Source: SABI01 sp963678555 (GTDB lineage Bacteria; Spirochaetota; Spirochaetia; Sphaerochaetales; Sphaerochaetaceae). From it: DNA of 64,000 nt. Position 1 is the first letter of the stretch, and the number at the start of each line of letters is the position of its first letter. Positions 16,901 to 24,810 of this stretch are shown here, piece after piece. The translations under genes and the position numbers were made by a program. The stretch covers positions 310,001 through 374,000 of the forward strand of contig CAXXJA010000001.1 in the NCBI GenBank assembly GCA_963678555.2. The letters are read 5' to 3'. Below the pieces are notes generated by a model. That model ran no database searches and was not told the origin of the DNA. It saw only the letters and a program-made list of their open reading frames with translations.

Positions 16901-17549
16901 GTATGAGGGTGTAGGCAGTATTTACTGGCATATGGTTTCCAAGTTGCTTCTTGCAATTCAGGAACAGCTGTTGCACGCACGTGACAGCGGTGCTGACACT
17001 ACTATCCTGCACCTGCTGGCAGAACGGTACTATGATGTCAGAGCGGGTCTGGGGTTCTGCAGAGATGTCCTTTCGTATGGGGCATTTACCATAGACCCAT
17101 ACTCTCATACCGTCTGGGGCGGGGGAGCCCGGCAGCCGGGTATGACCGGGCAGGTAAAAGAGGAGATTCTGACACGGACTGGTGAACTTGGACTCCGTTT
17201 CCAACGTGGAAGAGTCTGGTTCGACCCCTTCTATCTGCGCAGGGAAGAACTGACACGCGAATCAGGAGAATTCTCCTACTATGATATACAACAGATACGC
17301 AGACACCTGCAGCTCCCGGCACATTCTGTAGCCTTTACCTGGTGCCAGGTCCCGATTATCTATACGGCCGTCACGGACTCTTCTGAATTGGCTTCTTCCG
17401 CCGCTCTGGCTGTGTCCTTGCGTGACGGCAGCATCCGTACCGTTGTCGGCCTGGAACTTCCCGAATGGGCTGTTCAGCATATCATACAGAGGGACGGAGA
17501 GATACTCGGGATTTCGGTTACTGTTCCCGAGGAAGGTTTTCGTATCTGA
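13998..17549 (+). CDS. GH94-superfamily phosphorylase, probably beta-1,3-glucan phosphorylase (GH149/GH161-like)
   Basis: The 1183-residue cytoplasmic protein has the size and motif order of large glycoside phosphorylases: an N-terminal beta-sandwich region (about 30-330, with FRPFQAV and SPRWGWVRTASVEN), a helical barrel, and the motif RPEWNDANNALTGWGLSVV, where D665 aligns with the general-acid Asp of GH94 (usual form GDWNDG). Later FAYEGVGSIYWHMVSKLLLA fits the phosphate-side region of GH149/161. These enzymes split beta-1,3-glucans with phosphate to give glucose 1-phosphate. Location between a gluco-oligosaccharide importer and a GH16 laminarinase-like gene supports that substrate. Family number between GH149 and GH161 is not settled. 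Confidence 0.7.
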   Translation: MDTIRHNAVQETPDTPVQRVITGSEGSGGPDTSVTESGLFYCIDNYSRMPPFLMNITSSDDLWMFISSTGGLTAGRRDADAALFPYYTEDKITENSQHTGSRTLLRLNIDDTLVVWEPFRPFQAVPEHTRRSVSKSAIGNSIIFREHRLDLDLIFSYAWKSSPRWGWVRTASVENCGSGEREISIIDGVANILPYGIDSQIQNRLSNLLDAYKLAEYAGNGLALYGLSTRLTDRAEASECLKVTTVWQYGLDTAVCLLSDTQLNTSNSGRPVAHERRNEGGRGAYFSVDTIRIQGGEVRSWIQVMDVEQDYPAAADLLFRLQTDPESMARDVQLDIEAGGEELVKLVSRADGLQAGRDLDAVSHHYANTLFNTMRGGIFADGYAVSVASFLQYAGERNSLLAEQLSRLLSDLPPVLDWHEFENALLLKSSGLLPDSTRLLYSYLPLVFSRRHGDPSRPWNTFSISVRNDDGSYRFSYQGNWRDIFQNWEPLAYSFPRFIRNMITIFANGITADGYNPYRVTSEGYDWERPEPEDPWTNIGYWGDHQVIYLLKLLEAADSLQPDLLLHMLDEQLFTTPDIPYRIKPYREIMKNPYDTIIFDQEREDAVSLRCQEEGLDGQCARTRTGELSLMTLMDKLLLILLVKTTNFIPDGGIWMNTQRPEWNDANNALTGWGLSVVTLGYMYRASTFFSRLLKKADTQQFAVQTDIHLLFCRVAQVLEEFSPFADGPFPPSVRKRFADAMGAAVTEYREKIYSVGIASESRPLEKSAIMDMMNLLRRYLSATLRGSKRPDGLYHSYTIMEVSDSSDDSGTESGIDIRRLELMLEGQVSILSSGLLTSAETVVLLESLRKSPLYREDQNSYMLYPRKQVRGFFERNIIAPGHVESIPLLEIMIQQGDHSLISADRNGMYHFNGAFANEADVREALDKAETCPLYGDRVQKDRDAVLALFETVFDHASFTGRSGSMFAYEGVGSIYWHMVSKLLLAIQEQLLHARDSGADTTILHLLAERYYDVRAGLGFCRDVLSYGAFTIDPYSHTVWGGGARQPGMTGQVKEEILTRTGELGLRFQRGRVWFDPFYLRREELTRESGEFSYYDIQQIRRHLQLPAHSVAFTWCQVPIIYTAVTDSSELASSAALAVSLRDGSIRTVVGLELPEWAVQHIIQRDGEILGISVTVPEEGFRI

Positions 17550-17639
17550 GGAGATGACCGCAGCAGCTGTTCAGCACCATGTTCGCCACCCTTTCAACTG
17601 TTGTAAAAAGGAGGTATTTACGGTAAGGTGAGTGGTAAG

Positions 17640-17656
17640 TTGTATAACTAAACCAA
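17640..17656 (+). promoter_or_regulatory. Half-conserved ROK operator before the repressor gene
   Basis: TTGTATAACTAAACCAA matches the 10809-10827 operator well in its right half (TAAACCAA) and partly in the left (TTG..T). It lies 19 nt before the ROK start, so weak autoregulation is plausible. Confidence 0.5.
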
Positions 17657-17674
17657 GCAGGAAAGGACAATCTC

Positions 17675-18862
17675 ATGCCGATACATGGTACCGCAAATAT
17701 TTCCAGAGTCTCTCGGTTGGTCTGGCTGAATCCGGGGATAAGCAGGATAGAAATTGCCCGAAGGCTTGATCTTGATAAATCAACCATAACCAATATTATC
17801 AGTCGCCTGATACGGCAGAGAATTATCCTGCCCCTTGAAGAAGGTGATGCCGGCCCGCGGGGAGGCAGACGCCCGATAGGCTTATCGATTAATGACCGTT
17901 TTGGTTTGATCCTAGGTCTTGAGATCACCACGGACAAGGTTCATGCGGTAGGTATGAATCTGCATGGCCGCATGGTTTTTATGCGAAAGATTGTTCTGGA
18001 GGAAACCTCCGCTTCCCTGGGCTCGGTCTTTCAACAGGCATTGAAAAAACTGGATGATGACATCAGGTCTTCGGGGTTGCCGCTAATCGGGATCGGTGTC
18101 GGTGTTTCCGGCATCGTCAATGCCAGAGATGGTATCGTCTACCAGTCAAACCCGCTCGACATTCGTCAGCCTGTGGCTTTCTACGATGAGATTGCAGGAA
18201 CCGTTCCCGTCCCTGTTTACATTGAGAATGATGCAAACTGCTGCTGCTGGGAAGAGATGGTCTGCACAAGCCGGGAAAGACAGCCCAATTTTATTTTTGT
18301 TCTTGCAGAAGACCGCTTTCACAAGGTTACCAGGTCAGACGGAAGAATCGGTTTTGCTGTCGGTTTGGGGATCGTTGTGAACGGGACAATCATCAGGGGT
18401 AATGATTATTCTGCCGGCGAATTCCAGAGTGTTTTCTGGAAGAAGGGAAACCTCAGTCAATTCTCGATCGACGACGATGTCATGATGCATTTTGATCAGC
18501 ATCCCGAAGCTATCAATACGGCTGTTCAGGAACTTGCCGCCAATGTCTCTTTTCTGGCTAACAGTCTGGATGTCTCTAAGGTGGTTCTGGGCGGCGGGAT
18601 TGAGAAATACGGGGAGAAGGTGATACATGCCATTCAGCAGGCGATCAAGGCAAATTGGAGCTACCCTGATCAGATCACCTGCGATGTCCACCTGAATGAA
18701 GCCGGTGAGTATGTTGTGGCGGCCGGTGCCGCAGCAATGTTCCTGGAAAAGCTTTTCTCACTGCCTCCCCTCACGGTGGATACGGCCGATGAAGAACCGG
18801 CTGAACGTGTCGGGTATGACCTTTTTCAATCACTTAAGCATACGGGCAGCAGGAAAAACTAG
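17675..18862 (+). CDS. ROK-family transcriptional repressor
   Basis: The 395-residue protein has an N-terminal winged helix (residues about 8-60, ISRIEIARRLDLDKSTITNII, wing RGGRRPIGL) and a C-terminal ROK sugar-binding domain (GIGVGVSGIVN, VYIENDANC, VVLGGGI). The Cys-rich zinc motif found in many ROK proteins is missing; the matching region reads SAGEFQSVFW. It most likely represses the upstream import/phosphorylase operon through the 19-bp palindrome and is relieved by a glucan-derived sugar. AGGAAAGGA precedes the start. GH16 follows 23 nt later. Confidence 0.9.
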   Translation: MPIHGTANISRVSRLVWLNPGISRIEIARRLDLDKSTITNIISRLIRQRIILPLEEGDAGPRGGRRPIGLSINDRFGLILGLEITTDKVHAVGMNLHGRMVFMRKIVLEETSASLGSVFQQALKKLDDDIRSSGLPLIGIGVGVSGIVNARDGIVYQSNPLDIRQPVAFYDEIAGTVPVPVYIENDANCCCWEEMVCTSRERQPNFIFVLAEDRFHKVTRSDGRIGFAVGLGIVVNGTIIRGNDYSAGEFQSVFWKKGNLSQFSIDDDVMMHFDQHPEAINTAVQELAANVSFLANSLDVSKVVLGGGIEKYGEKVIHAIQQAIKANWSYPDQITCDVHLNEAGEYVVAAGAAAMFLEKLFSLPPLTVDTADEEPAERVGYDLFQSLKHTGSRKN

Positions 18863-18885
18863 ACTGCCCGGCAAAGGGTACTGGT

Positions 18886-19791
18886 ATGAAAACCGCGTTA
18901 CATTCTATCCTGACGGTCACTCTCATTGTGATGGTCGTGTCCGGTTGCGTTTCCCCGATCGTCTCCCCCTCGGCAGAGATGGATCTCAACACCGAATCCC
19001 CTGAATGGGAATGTATCTGGAATGAGGAATTCAATGGAACAGCCTTCCCTGCCGATACCTGGACTGCTGCCGGGGGAAATGGTTTCTATGCGGGACAAGA
19101 GTGGATTCCAGGCTGGGGAAACGGTGAATTGCAGTATTATACTGATGCCCCGGAAAATCTTTTTCTTGCAGACGGTGTCCTTACTCTCCGCGCCCGGCAG
19201 GAACCCGTTACCGGAGTCAGTGGAAACCGGCAAGAGACCTTCAGCTATACCTCTGCAAAGATTTCAACCAGGGGTAAAGCCGCCTGGAGATATGGTCGAT
19301 TTGAGATACGGGCAAAATTCCCGACAGGAAAAGGCCTGTGGCCGGCAATCTGGATGCTTCCAGAGAGAGAGACCTACGGCGGGTGGGCTGCTTCAGGAGA
19401 AATTGACATTGCCGAGGGCCGGGGAAGTACACCCGATAGGATTTCCGGTACCATTCACTACGGCGGCCTCTGGCCGGATAATGTCTATGCCGGATCCGAA
19501 TACTATTTCCCCGGAACAGCAGCAGATGCTTTTCATGTCTATGCACTCGAGTGGGACCCGGGGCACATTCGCTGGTATGTCGATGAGGTGCTGTACCAGA
19601 CACAAACCCGCTGGTACTCTGAAGCCTCCGGTTATCCTGCTCCGTTTGATCAGCCGTTTTATCTGATCCTGAATCTTGCGGTCGGCGGCCATTTTGACGG
19701 GAATCCGCTCCCGAGTACCCCGTTTCCGGCAGACATGAACGTCGATTATGTCCGGATCTATGCCAAAACCCGGTCTGTTTTGTATGAATGA
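18886..19791 (+). CDS. GH16 endo-beta-glucanase lipoprotein (laminarinase-like)
   Basis: The 301-residue enzyme carries a lipoprotein signal (VMVVSGC) and a GH16 fold. The catalytic motif GEIDIAE gives nucleophile E172, helper D174 and acid/base E177. WNEEFNGT near the N-terminus, GNGELQYYT, WPAIWMLP and LNLAVGG are typical of bacterial laminarinases and lichenases. The extra residue between the motif halves is absent in lichenases and present as ALA or EIA types in laminarinases; here the form is EIDIAE, which is frequent in beta-1,3-glucanases. Anchored outside the cell, it would cut glucan for the ABC importer encoded upstream. Confidence 0.93.
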   Translation: MKTALHSILTVTLIVMVVSGCVSPIVSPSAEMDLNTESPEWECIWNEEFNGTAFPADTWTAAGGNGFYAGQEWIPGWGNGELQYYTDAPENLFLADGVLTLRARQEPVTGVSGNRQETFSYTSAKISTRGKAAWRYGRFEIRAKFPTGKGLWPAIWMLPERETYGGWAASGEIDIAEGRGSTPDRISGTIHYGGLWPDNVYAGSEYYFPGTAADAFHVYALEWDPGHIRWYVDEVLYQTQTRWYSEASGYPAPFDQPFYLILNLAVGGHFDGNPLPSTPFPADMNVDYVRIYAKTRSVLYE

Positions 19792-20357
19792 CTGGTTTCA
19801 TGAGTTCTGAAAGCTGTTGAGGTCTGTCCGTGAACATATCCTGCTCAATTGTGGCCTGCGGTGCTGCTGACCCGATAGCCTCAGGACATATCTCACGTAA
19901 TCACATGGATCGATTCCGTGTGACCACGATACGTACAGACATGTGAGGACCACCCTCAGTACCCTCATCCTTCCGCACTCTTCGTAATCTGGATGACTTT
20001 TGGATACCGTGTGAGGATTCCTTACTCTACGGGTACACGGATCAGCACCACGTGTCGTCGCGTCGCTACATCATGAGACTCTTTCGCTCGATTGGTATGC
20101 AGATATATGTAAGGATATAGTCCTCTCGGAACATGCCGATACACGTTCCAGGAGATATGCTCCCATCAGCAGAGTCAATGGCTGATTCGTATCCTGATCG
20201 CGGAACCTGCGGCAGGTGAACTGCATGTCTTTCACATCCCAGGGAGACTCTGGTCCCCGTGTAACGGTTCTCTTCCGGTCTGTACGTGCTGACTTCTTCT
20301 ATGATGCGGTTGCCCCAGATCAGACAGGGGAGTATACTGGCGGGTGGAGGTTGCCCT
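19792..20357. other. 566-bp region with a possible decayed IS200-type fragment
   Basis: No intact gene is visible. One plus-strand stretch near 19860-19915 reads like the GHISRNHMDRF segment of an IS200/IS605 TnpA (usual form GHVSxDHVHL), after which frames are broken by stops. The rest is unexplained; GGTGGAGG at 20343-20350 is the ribosome site of the next gene. Confidence 0.35.
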
Positions 20358-21185
20358 ATGAAGATCACCACTCTGGTTGACAATCACGCCATGGCGGAGT
20401 CGGCCTGCGCATCGGAACACGGTTTCAGTGTATATATCGAGATGGACACACACAGGATCCTGTTTGACACGGGATCAGGATCCCTGTTTCTGGATAATGC
20501 GCGAAAGCTTGACGTTGACCTATCCCTCATTGACACACTCATCATCAGCCACGGCCACTATGATCATGCCGGCGGTGTGAGAACGCTTCTTGACACCTTC
20601 TCCTTTGAATCTCTGCCGATGTTCACCGGAGAGGGCTTCTTCACCCGCAAGTTCGTGAGAGAGGTGCAGGGAGAACGGGAGCTGGGTGTCAACTTCGACA
20701 GTGAATACCTGCGGTCCCGTGGTGTCGACCACCAGACGGTCGGTAAGGATCCGGTCCTGATTGGAGAGGGGATCTATCTTATTTCACGATTCACAGGGAA
20801 GGAGGAGAATGAGGACCTCAACCCCCGTTTCCTCCTTGAAACTGAGGACGGGGTCGAGATAGACCGCTTCAACGACGAAGTGTCTCTCGTATTCGACACT
20901 CCTGAAGGGCTTGTCCTGATAGTGGGGTGTTCCCATCCGGGGATTCTCAGGATGGTGGAACGGGTGAAAAGCACCTTCGGAAAGCCTATCAAAGCCCTTC
21001 TTGGCGGGATTCACCTCTATGATGCCGGTGAGGAAAAGATGAAACGGGTTTCGGATGCTCTCATCGCGATGGATATCGGGACTCTCGGGGTCTCTCACTG
21101 TACCGGGGATGCCGCTGCTGAATACCTCAGAGCACACACCGACAGGTTTTTCGTAAACACCGCGGGGACACGCACAGAACTCTGA
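20358..21185 (+). CDS. MBL-fold metallohydrolase
   Basis: The 275-residue protein has the metal-binding signature HGHYDHAGG (H65, H67, D69, H70), an early FDTGSG strand, VGCSHPGI and the final HCTGD. These match the metallo-beta-lactamase subfamily often labelled 7,8-dihydropterin-6-methyl-4-(beta-D-ribofuranosyl)-aminobenzene-5-phosphate synthase-like; that label comes from an archaeal pathway and should not be taken literally here. The start at 20358 has GGTGGAGG 7 nt upstream. It appears to be a single-gene unit converging on the diguanylate cyclase gene. Substrate is unknown. Confidence 0.85.
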   Translation: MKITTLVDNHAMAESACASEHGFSVYIEMDTHRILFDTGSGSLFLDNARKLDVDLSLIDTLIISHGHYDHAGGVRTLLDTFSFESLPMFTGEGFFTRKFVREVQGERELGVNFDSEYLRSRGVDHQTVGKDPVLIGEGIYLISRFTGKEENEDLNPRFLLETEDGVEIDRFNDEVSLVFDTPEGLVLIVGCSHPGILRMVERVKSTFGKPIKALLGGIHLYDAGEEKMKRVSDALIAMDIGTLGVSHCTGDAAAEYLRAHTDRFFVNTAGTRTEL

Positions 21186-21193
21186 GCGAATGG

Positions 21194-22858
21194 TTACAGC
21201 ACAACCTTCAGCTGCTTCTTGTGTTCGTACATCTCAATATCCACGCTTCTGTAAAAGGCATTGAAATCGGTTGTATGGTCATACACTCTGGTCCCGACCG
21301 CGAGGACCAGGTCGAAAGGTCTCTGCTCTGATTTTTCTTTCAGGTAGGTTTTCACCTTCTGTGAGAATTCGGTGAAGAACTCCTCGTCAGGGTCGTCAAG
21401 AATGCAGGCAAACTCATCTCCGCTGATTCTGTAGGCTGCACCCTTTCCTTCAAGGGCTTCATCGAGTGCTCTATAGGATTCTATGAGCGCGTAGTCTCCC
21501 TCTGCATGACCGAAGGTGTCGTTGATGCGTTTGAGGTTGTTGAGGTCAAGAAGCACGAGACGGAAGAGACTCCTCTCCCTCTGATGCCTAATCACATCGC
21601 GTTCAAAGGCAGAGCGGTTGTTCCCCTGTGTGAGGTGATCCTCGAATGCCATTCTCTTATAGATCGTTGTCATGTTCCTGTGCTCTATGAGGGAACCGAT
21701 GGATTTGAACGACTCTCTCAGGATGAGGATATAGAAGAGCAATACACCCGTGGCAAGATACGAGCTGAGCTCATTATACTCCTGGATGAAAAAGGCGACG
21801 AAAATGATACAGACGAAGAGGAACAGGATGATGAATATGTTGAGATACCGCCTTGCGACGGTGTTTCCTTTGCGGTAGCCTTCCTGCACCAGGGCATAGA
21901 TAAGAAACAGGGAGAAGCCTGTAATAGCCATGATCGAGAAGATCGTCGAAGAGATGAAGGTAAGGACCCCGGAGAGCTGCAGGATGATCTCAATCAGCAG
22001 CAGTGTCTGCAGGATATAGACAAAGAACGTCATGACTCGTCTGTATCCGGTGAGTACAATATCCCTGAAGAACAGGACCAGGACCAGCGGCATGATCAGA
22101 TTCAGGATGTAGCTTGTACTGGCGATGACTGCCCGGTTCGGAATGAAGAATTGTAGAAGTGTGGATTCCGAGAGAATCCATATACCTGATGCCAAAGCAA
22201 ACGAGGCAAGATAGATGCTGTGCCTGCGTATGGCCGGGTCTTTTATCCAGGGCACGAGTGCAAAGGCGGCGATACTCAGAAAAGAAAGGAGCGCGGATAT
22301 GACAAAGTTGACCACTCTGGAGAAGAATATGTCGAGAACCAGAGCCTCCCCTCTCCCTATCATGATCGGGTTGATATACCCGGTGAATTGTGTTGTCGGA
22401 CTGCTGAAGGATATCTTCAGGATCTTACCGAGATGTTCGGTTACAGGTATATCAACCAGATGCCAGGTTGACGGGTAGGGTGCGTGAATGCCCGATGCAT
22501 TATCGTCTGATATCGTGAACGAAAAGATCTCACGGCTGTCGATGGAGACCTGAACGTCCGTCATGGAGGATCGGATCCTCATAACAGAGAAGGGAAAGTC
22601 CTCTTCAGTGATCGTTCTCTGTATGGAGAAGGGTTCATTCGGTGTAAGGTCTATGTCATACGGCAGGGAGAAATTCGTTTCGATGGTATTTCTGTAGGAG
22701 ACGGTCCATCCGTCATCGAGTGGGGTGATGTCGGTACGGTTAAGATCAAGTCCCTCTGTTTCCCACATGAGAACAAAGGTCAGTAGAAGCACCAGAATAC
22801 TCACAATGAGAGCACCGTTCAGTGTATATATATACCTCTGTCGTGTTACTTTCTTCAT
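21194..22858 (-). CDS. Membrane-bound diguanylate cyclase with 7TM-type sensor
   Basis: The 554-residue protein has one N-terminal helix, a periplasmic beta domain (about 40-175) of the 7TMR-DISM kind, seven hydrophobic helices (about 178-385) and a GGDEF domain (about 410-554). The active-site loop is SGDEF (S479-F483) in place of GGDEF; the first Gly to Ser change is known in active cyclases. An RxxD inhibitory site is not obvious. It would make cyclic di-GMP in answer to an external ligand. Transcribed alone, convergent with the MBL gene. Confidence 0.88.
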   Translation of the reverse strand: MKKVTRQRYIYTLNGALIVSILVLLLTFVLMWETEGLDLNRTDITPLDDGWTVSYRNTIETNFSLPYDIDLTPNEPFSIQRTITEEDFPFSVMRIRSSMTDVQVSIDSREIFSFTISDDNASGIHAPYPSTWHLVDIPVTEHLGKILKISFSSPTTQFTGYINPIMIGRGEALVLDIFFSRVVNFVISALLSFLSIAAFALVPWIKDPAIRRHSIYLASFALASGIWILSESTLLQFFIPNRAVIASTSYILNLIMPLVLVLFFRDIVLTGYRRVMTFFVYILQTLLLIEIILQLSGVLTFISSTIFSIMAITGFSLFLIYALVQEGYRKGNTVARRYLNIFIILFLFVCIIFVAFFIQEYNELSSYLATGVLLFYILILRESFKSIGSLIEHRNMTTIYKRMAFEDHLTQGNNRSAFERDVIRHQRERSLFRLVLLDLNNLKRINDTFGHAEGDYALIESYRALDEALEGKGAAYRISGDEFACILDDPDEEFFTEFSQKVKTYLKEKSEQRPFDLVLAVGTRVYDHTTDFNAFYRSVDIEMYEHKKQLKVVL

Positions 22859-23084
22859 ATCTCTGCCACTCTTGCATATTCGTGAGGTGTCTGCCGTGCG
22901 ACATTTCCGTATCGTTCTATAAACCCATCATGAACGACGATACTCCATTACCGGCTAAAAGTAAATTATGTCATATCAATGGAGGAACTTTTTTCTGCAA
23001 GAGGTGCCAGGATCACTTTCAGGGTGTAAGTAAGCGCCCCTTCTGTGCTATACTTACGCTATATCAGAACAGAAGGAGTCGAAC

Positions 23085-23432
23085 ATGTTTATATCGCATA
23101 TTGACGAGATAGAATCGAAGAAAATTGAGAATGAGCATATCAGTGGAGCTTCCAAGCAGGTACTGGTTTCTCCGGCTGAGGGTTGGGACGATTACGTGAT
23201 GCGCCGTTTCGTCCTCGAAAAGGGGGGCTATGCACCGAAACACTCCCATCCATGGCCTCATATCACCTACATTCTGGAAGGCGAGGGAGTCCTCTTCTTC
23301 GAAGGCAGGGAGCATCCTTTGACACAGGGCTCGGTTTCCTATATTCCTGCCGGCTCCCTCCATCAGATTCGCGCACGTGAAGAGAGCGGTCTTGCTTTTC
23401 TGTGTATCGTGCCTCCTGAGGGAGATGTCTGA
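23085..23432 (+). CDS. Small cupin-domain protein
   Basis: The 115-residue protein is a single cupin barrel: motif 1 is KHSHPWPHITYILEGEG and motif 2 is GSVSYIPAGSLHQIRA, with three His and one Glu-type metal ligands recognisable. Such proteins bind a metal and a small ligand or act as isomerases or dioxygenases. AGAAGGAG lies upstream of ATG. Its stop overlaps the start of the DUF438 sensor gene by one base, so the two are co-translated and the cupin may supply or sense the signal of that partner. Confidence 0.88.
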   Translation: MFISHIDEIESKKIENEHISGASKQVLVSPAEGWDDYVMRRFVLEKGGYAPKHSHPWPHITYILEGEGVLFFEGREHPLTQGSVSYIPAGSLHQIRAREESGLAFLCIVPPEGDV

Positions 23433-24580
23433 TGGAACGACGGATCTATGAGATACTGCTCGAGTATGTGGTCCACCTCGATCATCCTCAGGACAACAGG
23501 GAGAGGCTTGAAAAAAGCAGACCCTACTTTGACGAGGTGACAAGCGATGTTGTGCTGTATCTTGTAGATGATGTAATGAAGCGGATTGATGATATCAGTA
23601 AGGTGAAGATCATCGTGACCAGAATGATCCACTCGTTTTCGCATGCCATCAACAAGGTGCCCAGACCGTTTGCCCGTACATTCCCTCCTGTCGAACGCCT
23701 TCTGGCCCGCAATGACGAGATCAACACTCACCTCGCTTCGTGTTCCCGGGTGCTGAAACGCTCGCGTGCCGAAGGGTTCAGCACTGAGGACCGCAAAACG
23801 CTTGATGAACAGGTCAGGAAGATCAGGACACTGATCGGCCATTATCAGGAGAAGGAGAATCGGCTCTTCCCTCTTGTCGAGAAATTTATAGAGGAACATC
23901 GGTGTGTTCAGCTCATGTGGGCTATCCATGATGATATCAGGTCGACCCTGGCAGCTCTCTCCTCCCTTTCAGAAGATGAGGACTCCGGCATTGATGCGTA
24001 CAACAAAGCGTTCGGTGCGTTATTCTTCGATATGAAGACGATGATCATGAGGGAGGAACAGATCCTGTTTCCCGAGGTGATACGCCGGGTCCCGGCCAAT
24101 GCGATCCTCACGATGGACACCGATCAGTTCGAAACTGTCAAGGCTACGTATGCAGATGCAAAAACGGCTGAGAAGACGGTGGACCTGATCACCGGTCATC
24201 CCACTCTCCGTCAGATCGTCTCGATCTTCAACAATCTTCCGGTGGATATCACATTCATTGACGAGCATGATGAGGTCGTCTTCTTCTCAACTCCCGAACA
24301 CCGGGTGTTTCCCCGATCAAAGGGTATAGTCGGTAGGAACGTAAAGAACTGCCATCCCCCCAAGTCTCTTCACGTGGTCGAAAGAATCCTCTCTGCCTTC
24401 AAATCCGGAGAGCGCGATACCGCTGAATTCTATATTGTCATGGGAGAGCAAAGGGTCCGTATCGAGTACCGGGCGGTAAGAGATGAAAATGGTGAGTACC
24501 GAGGAACCCTTGAGATCACTCAGGAGGTCTCACACCTGCAGGAACTGACCGAAGAGAAGCGACTCCTTGACTGGAAATGA
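23432..24580 (+). CDS. DUF438/hemerythrin-like/PAS sensor protein
   Basis: The 382-residue soluble protein shows a helical N-terminal region, a hemerythrin-like HHE domain (about 90-215, with His in IGHYQEKENRLFP, WAIHDDI and EEQILFP) and a PAS domain (about 250-370, LPVDITFIDEHDEV, GRNVKNCHPP). The order matches the DUF438 family. The CHPP loop is a known heme- or ligand-binding PAS feature. Oxygen or nitric-oxide sensing is a reasonable inference. A paralogue lies at 55631-56860. Its 3' end has been tandemly duplicated, and the present stop TGA arises inside the repeat. Confidence 0.85.
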   Translation: MERRIYEILLEYVVHLDHPQDNRERLEKSRPYFDEVTSDVVLYLVDDVMKRIDDISKVKIIVTRMIHSFSHAINKVPRPFARTFPPVERLLARNDEINTHLASCSRVLKRSRAEGFSTEDRKTLDEQVRKIRTLIGHYQEKENRLFPLVEKFIEEHRCVQLMWAIHDDIRSTLAALSSLSEDEDSGIDAYNKAFGALFFDMKTMIMREEQILFPEVIRRVPANAILTMDTDQFETVKATYADAKTAEKTVDLITGHPTLRQIVSIFNNLPVDITFIDEHDEVVFFSTPEHRVFPRSKGIVGRNVKNCHPPKSLHVVERILSAFKSGERDTAEFYIVMGEQRVRIEYRAVRDENGEYRGTLEITQEVSHLQELTEEKRLLDWK

Positions 24581-24748
24581 CACTGAAAGAAGCGGTGAGC
24601 TCTCCTGTTGGAGGTCTCACACCTGCAGGAACTGACCGAAGAGAAGCGACTCCTTGACTGGAAATGACACTGAAAGAAGCGGTGAGCTCTCCTGTTGGAG
24701 GTCTCACACCTGCAGGAACTGACCGAAGAGAAGCGACTCCTTGACTGG
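24523..24748 (+). repeat. 87-bp tandem repeat, 2.6 copies, over the 3' end of the DUF438 gene
   Basis: Units begin at 24523, 24610 and 24697 with GGAGGTCTCACACCTG and are practically identical. Each includes the codons for the last residues (SHLQELTEEKRLLDW). The last copy ends GACTGG-GAG-TAA, which looks like the original terminus, so about two units were added. Confidence 0.95.
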
Positions 24749-24810
24749 GAGTAACGTGTCTCATCCCCATCTGAATCATCCTTTAGACTGATATGTATCC
24801 CTCCGATCCG

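Noticed and set aside
24516..24779. Repetitive 87-aa minus-strand frame with three near-identical segments
   Set aside because: It is the antisense shadow of the 87-bp tandem repeat.
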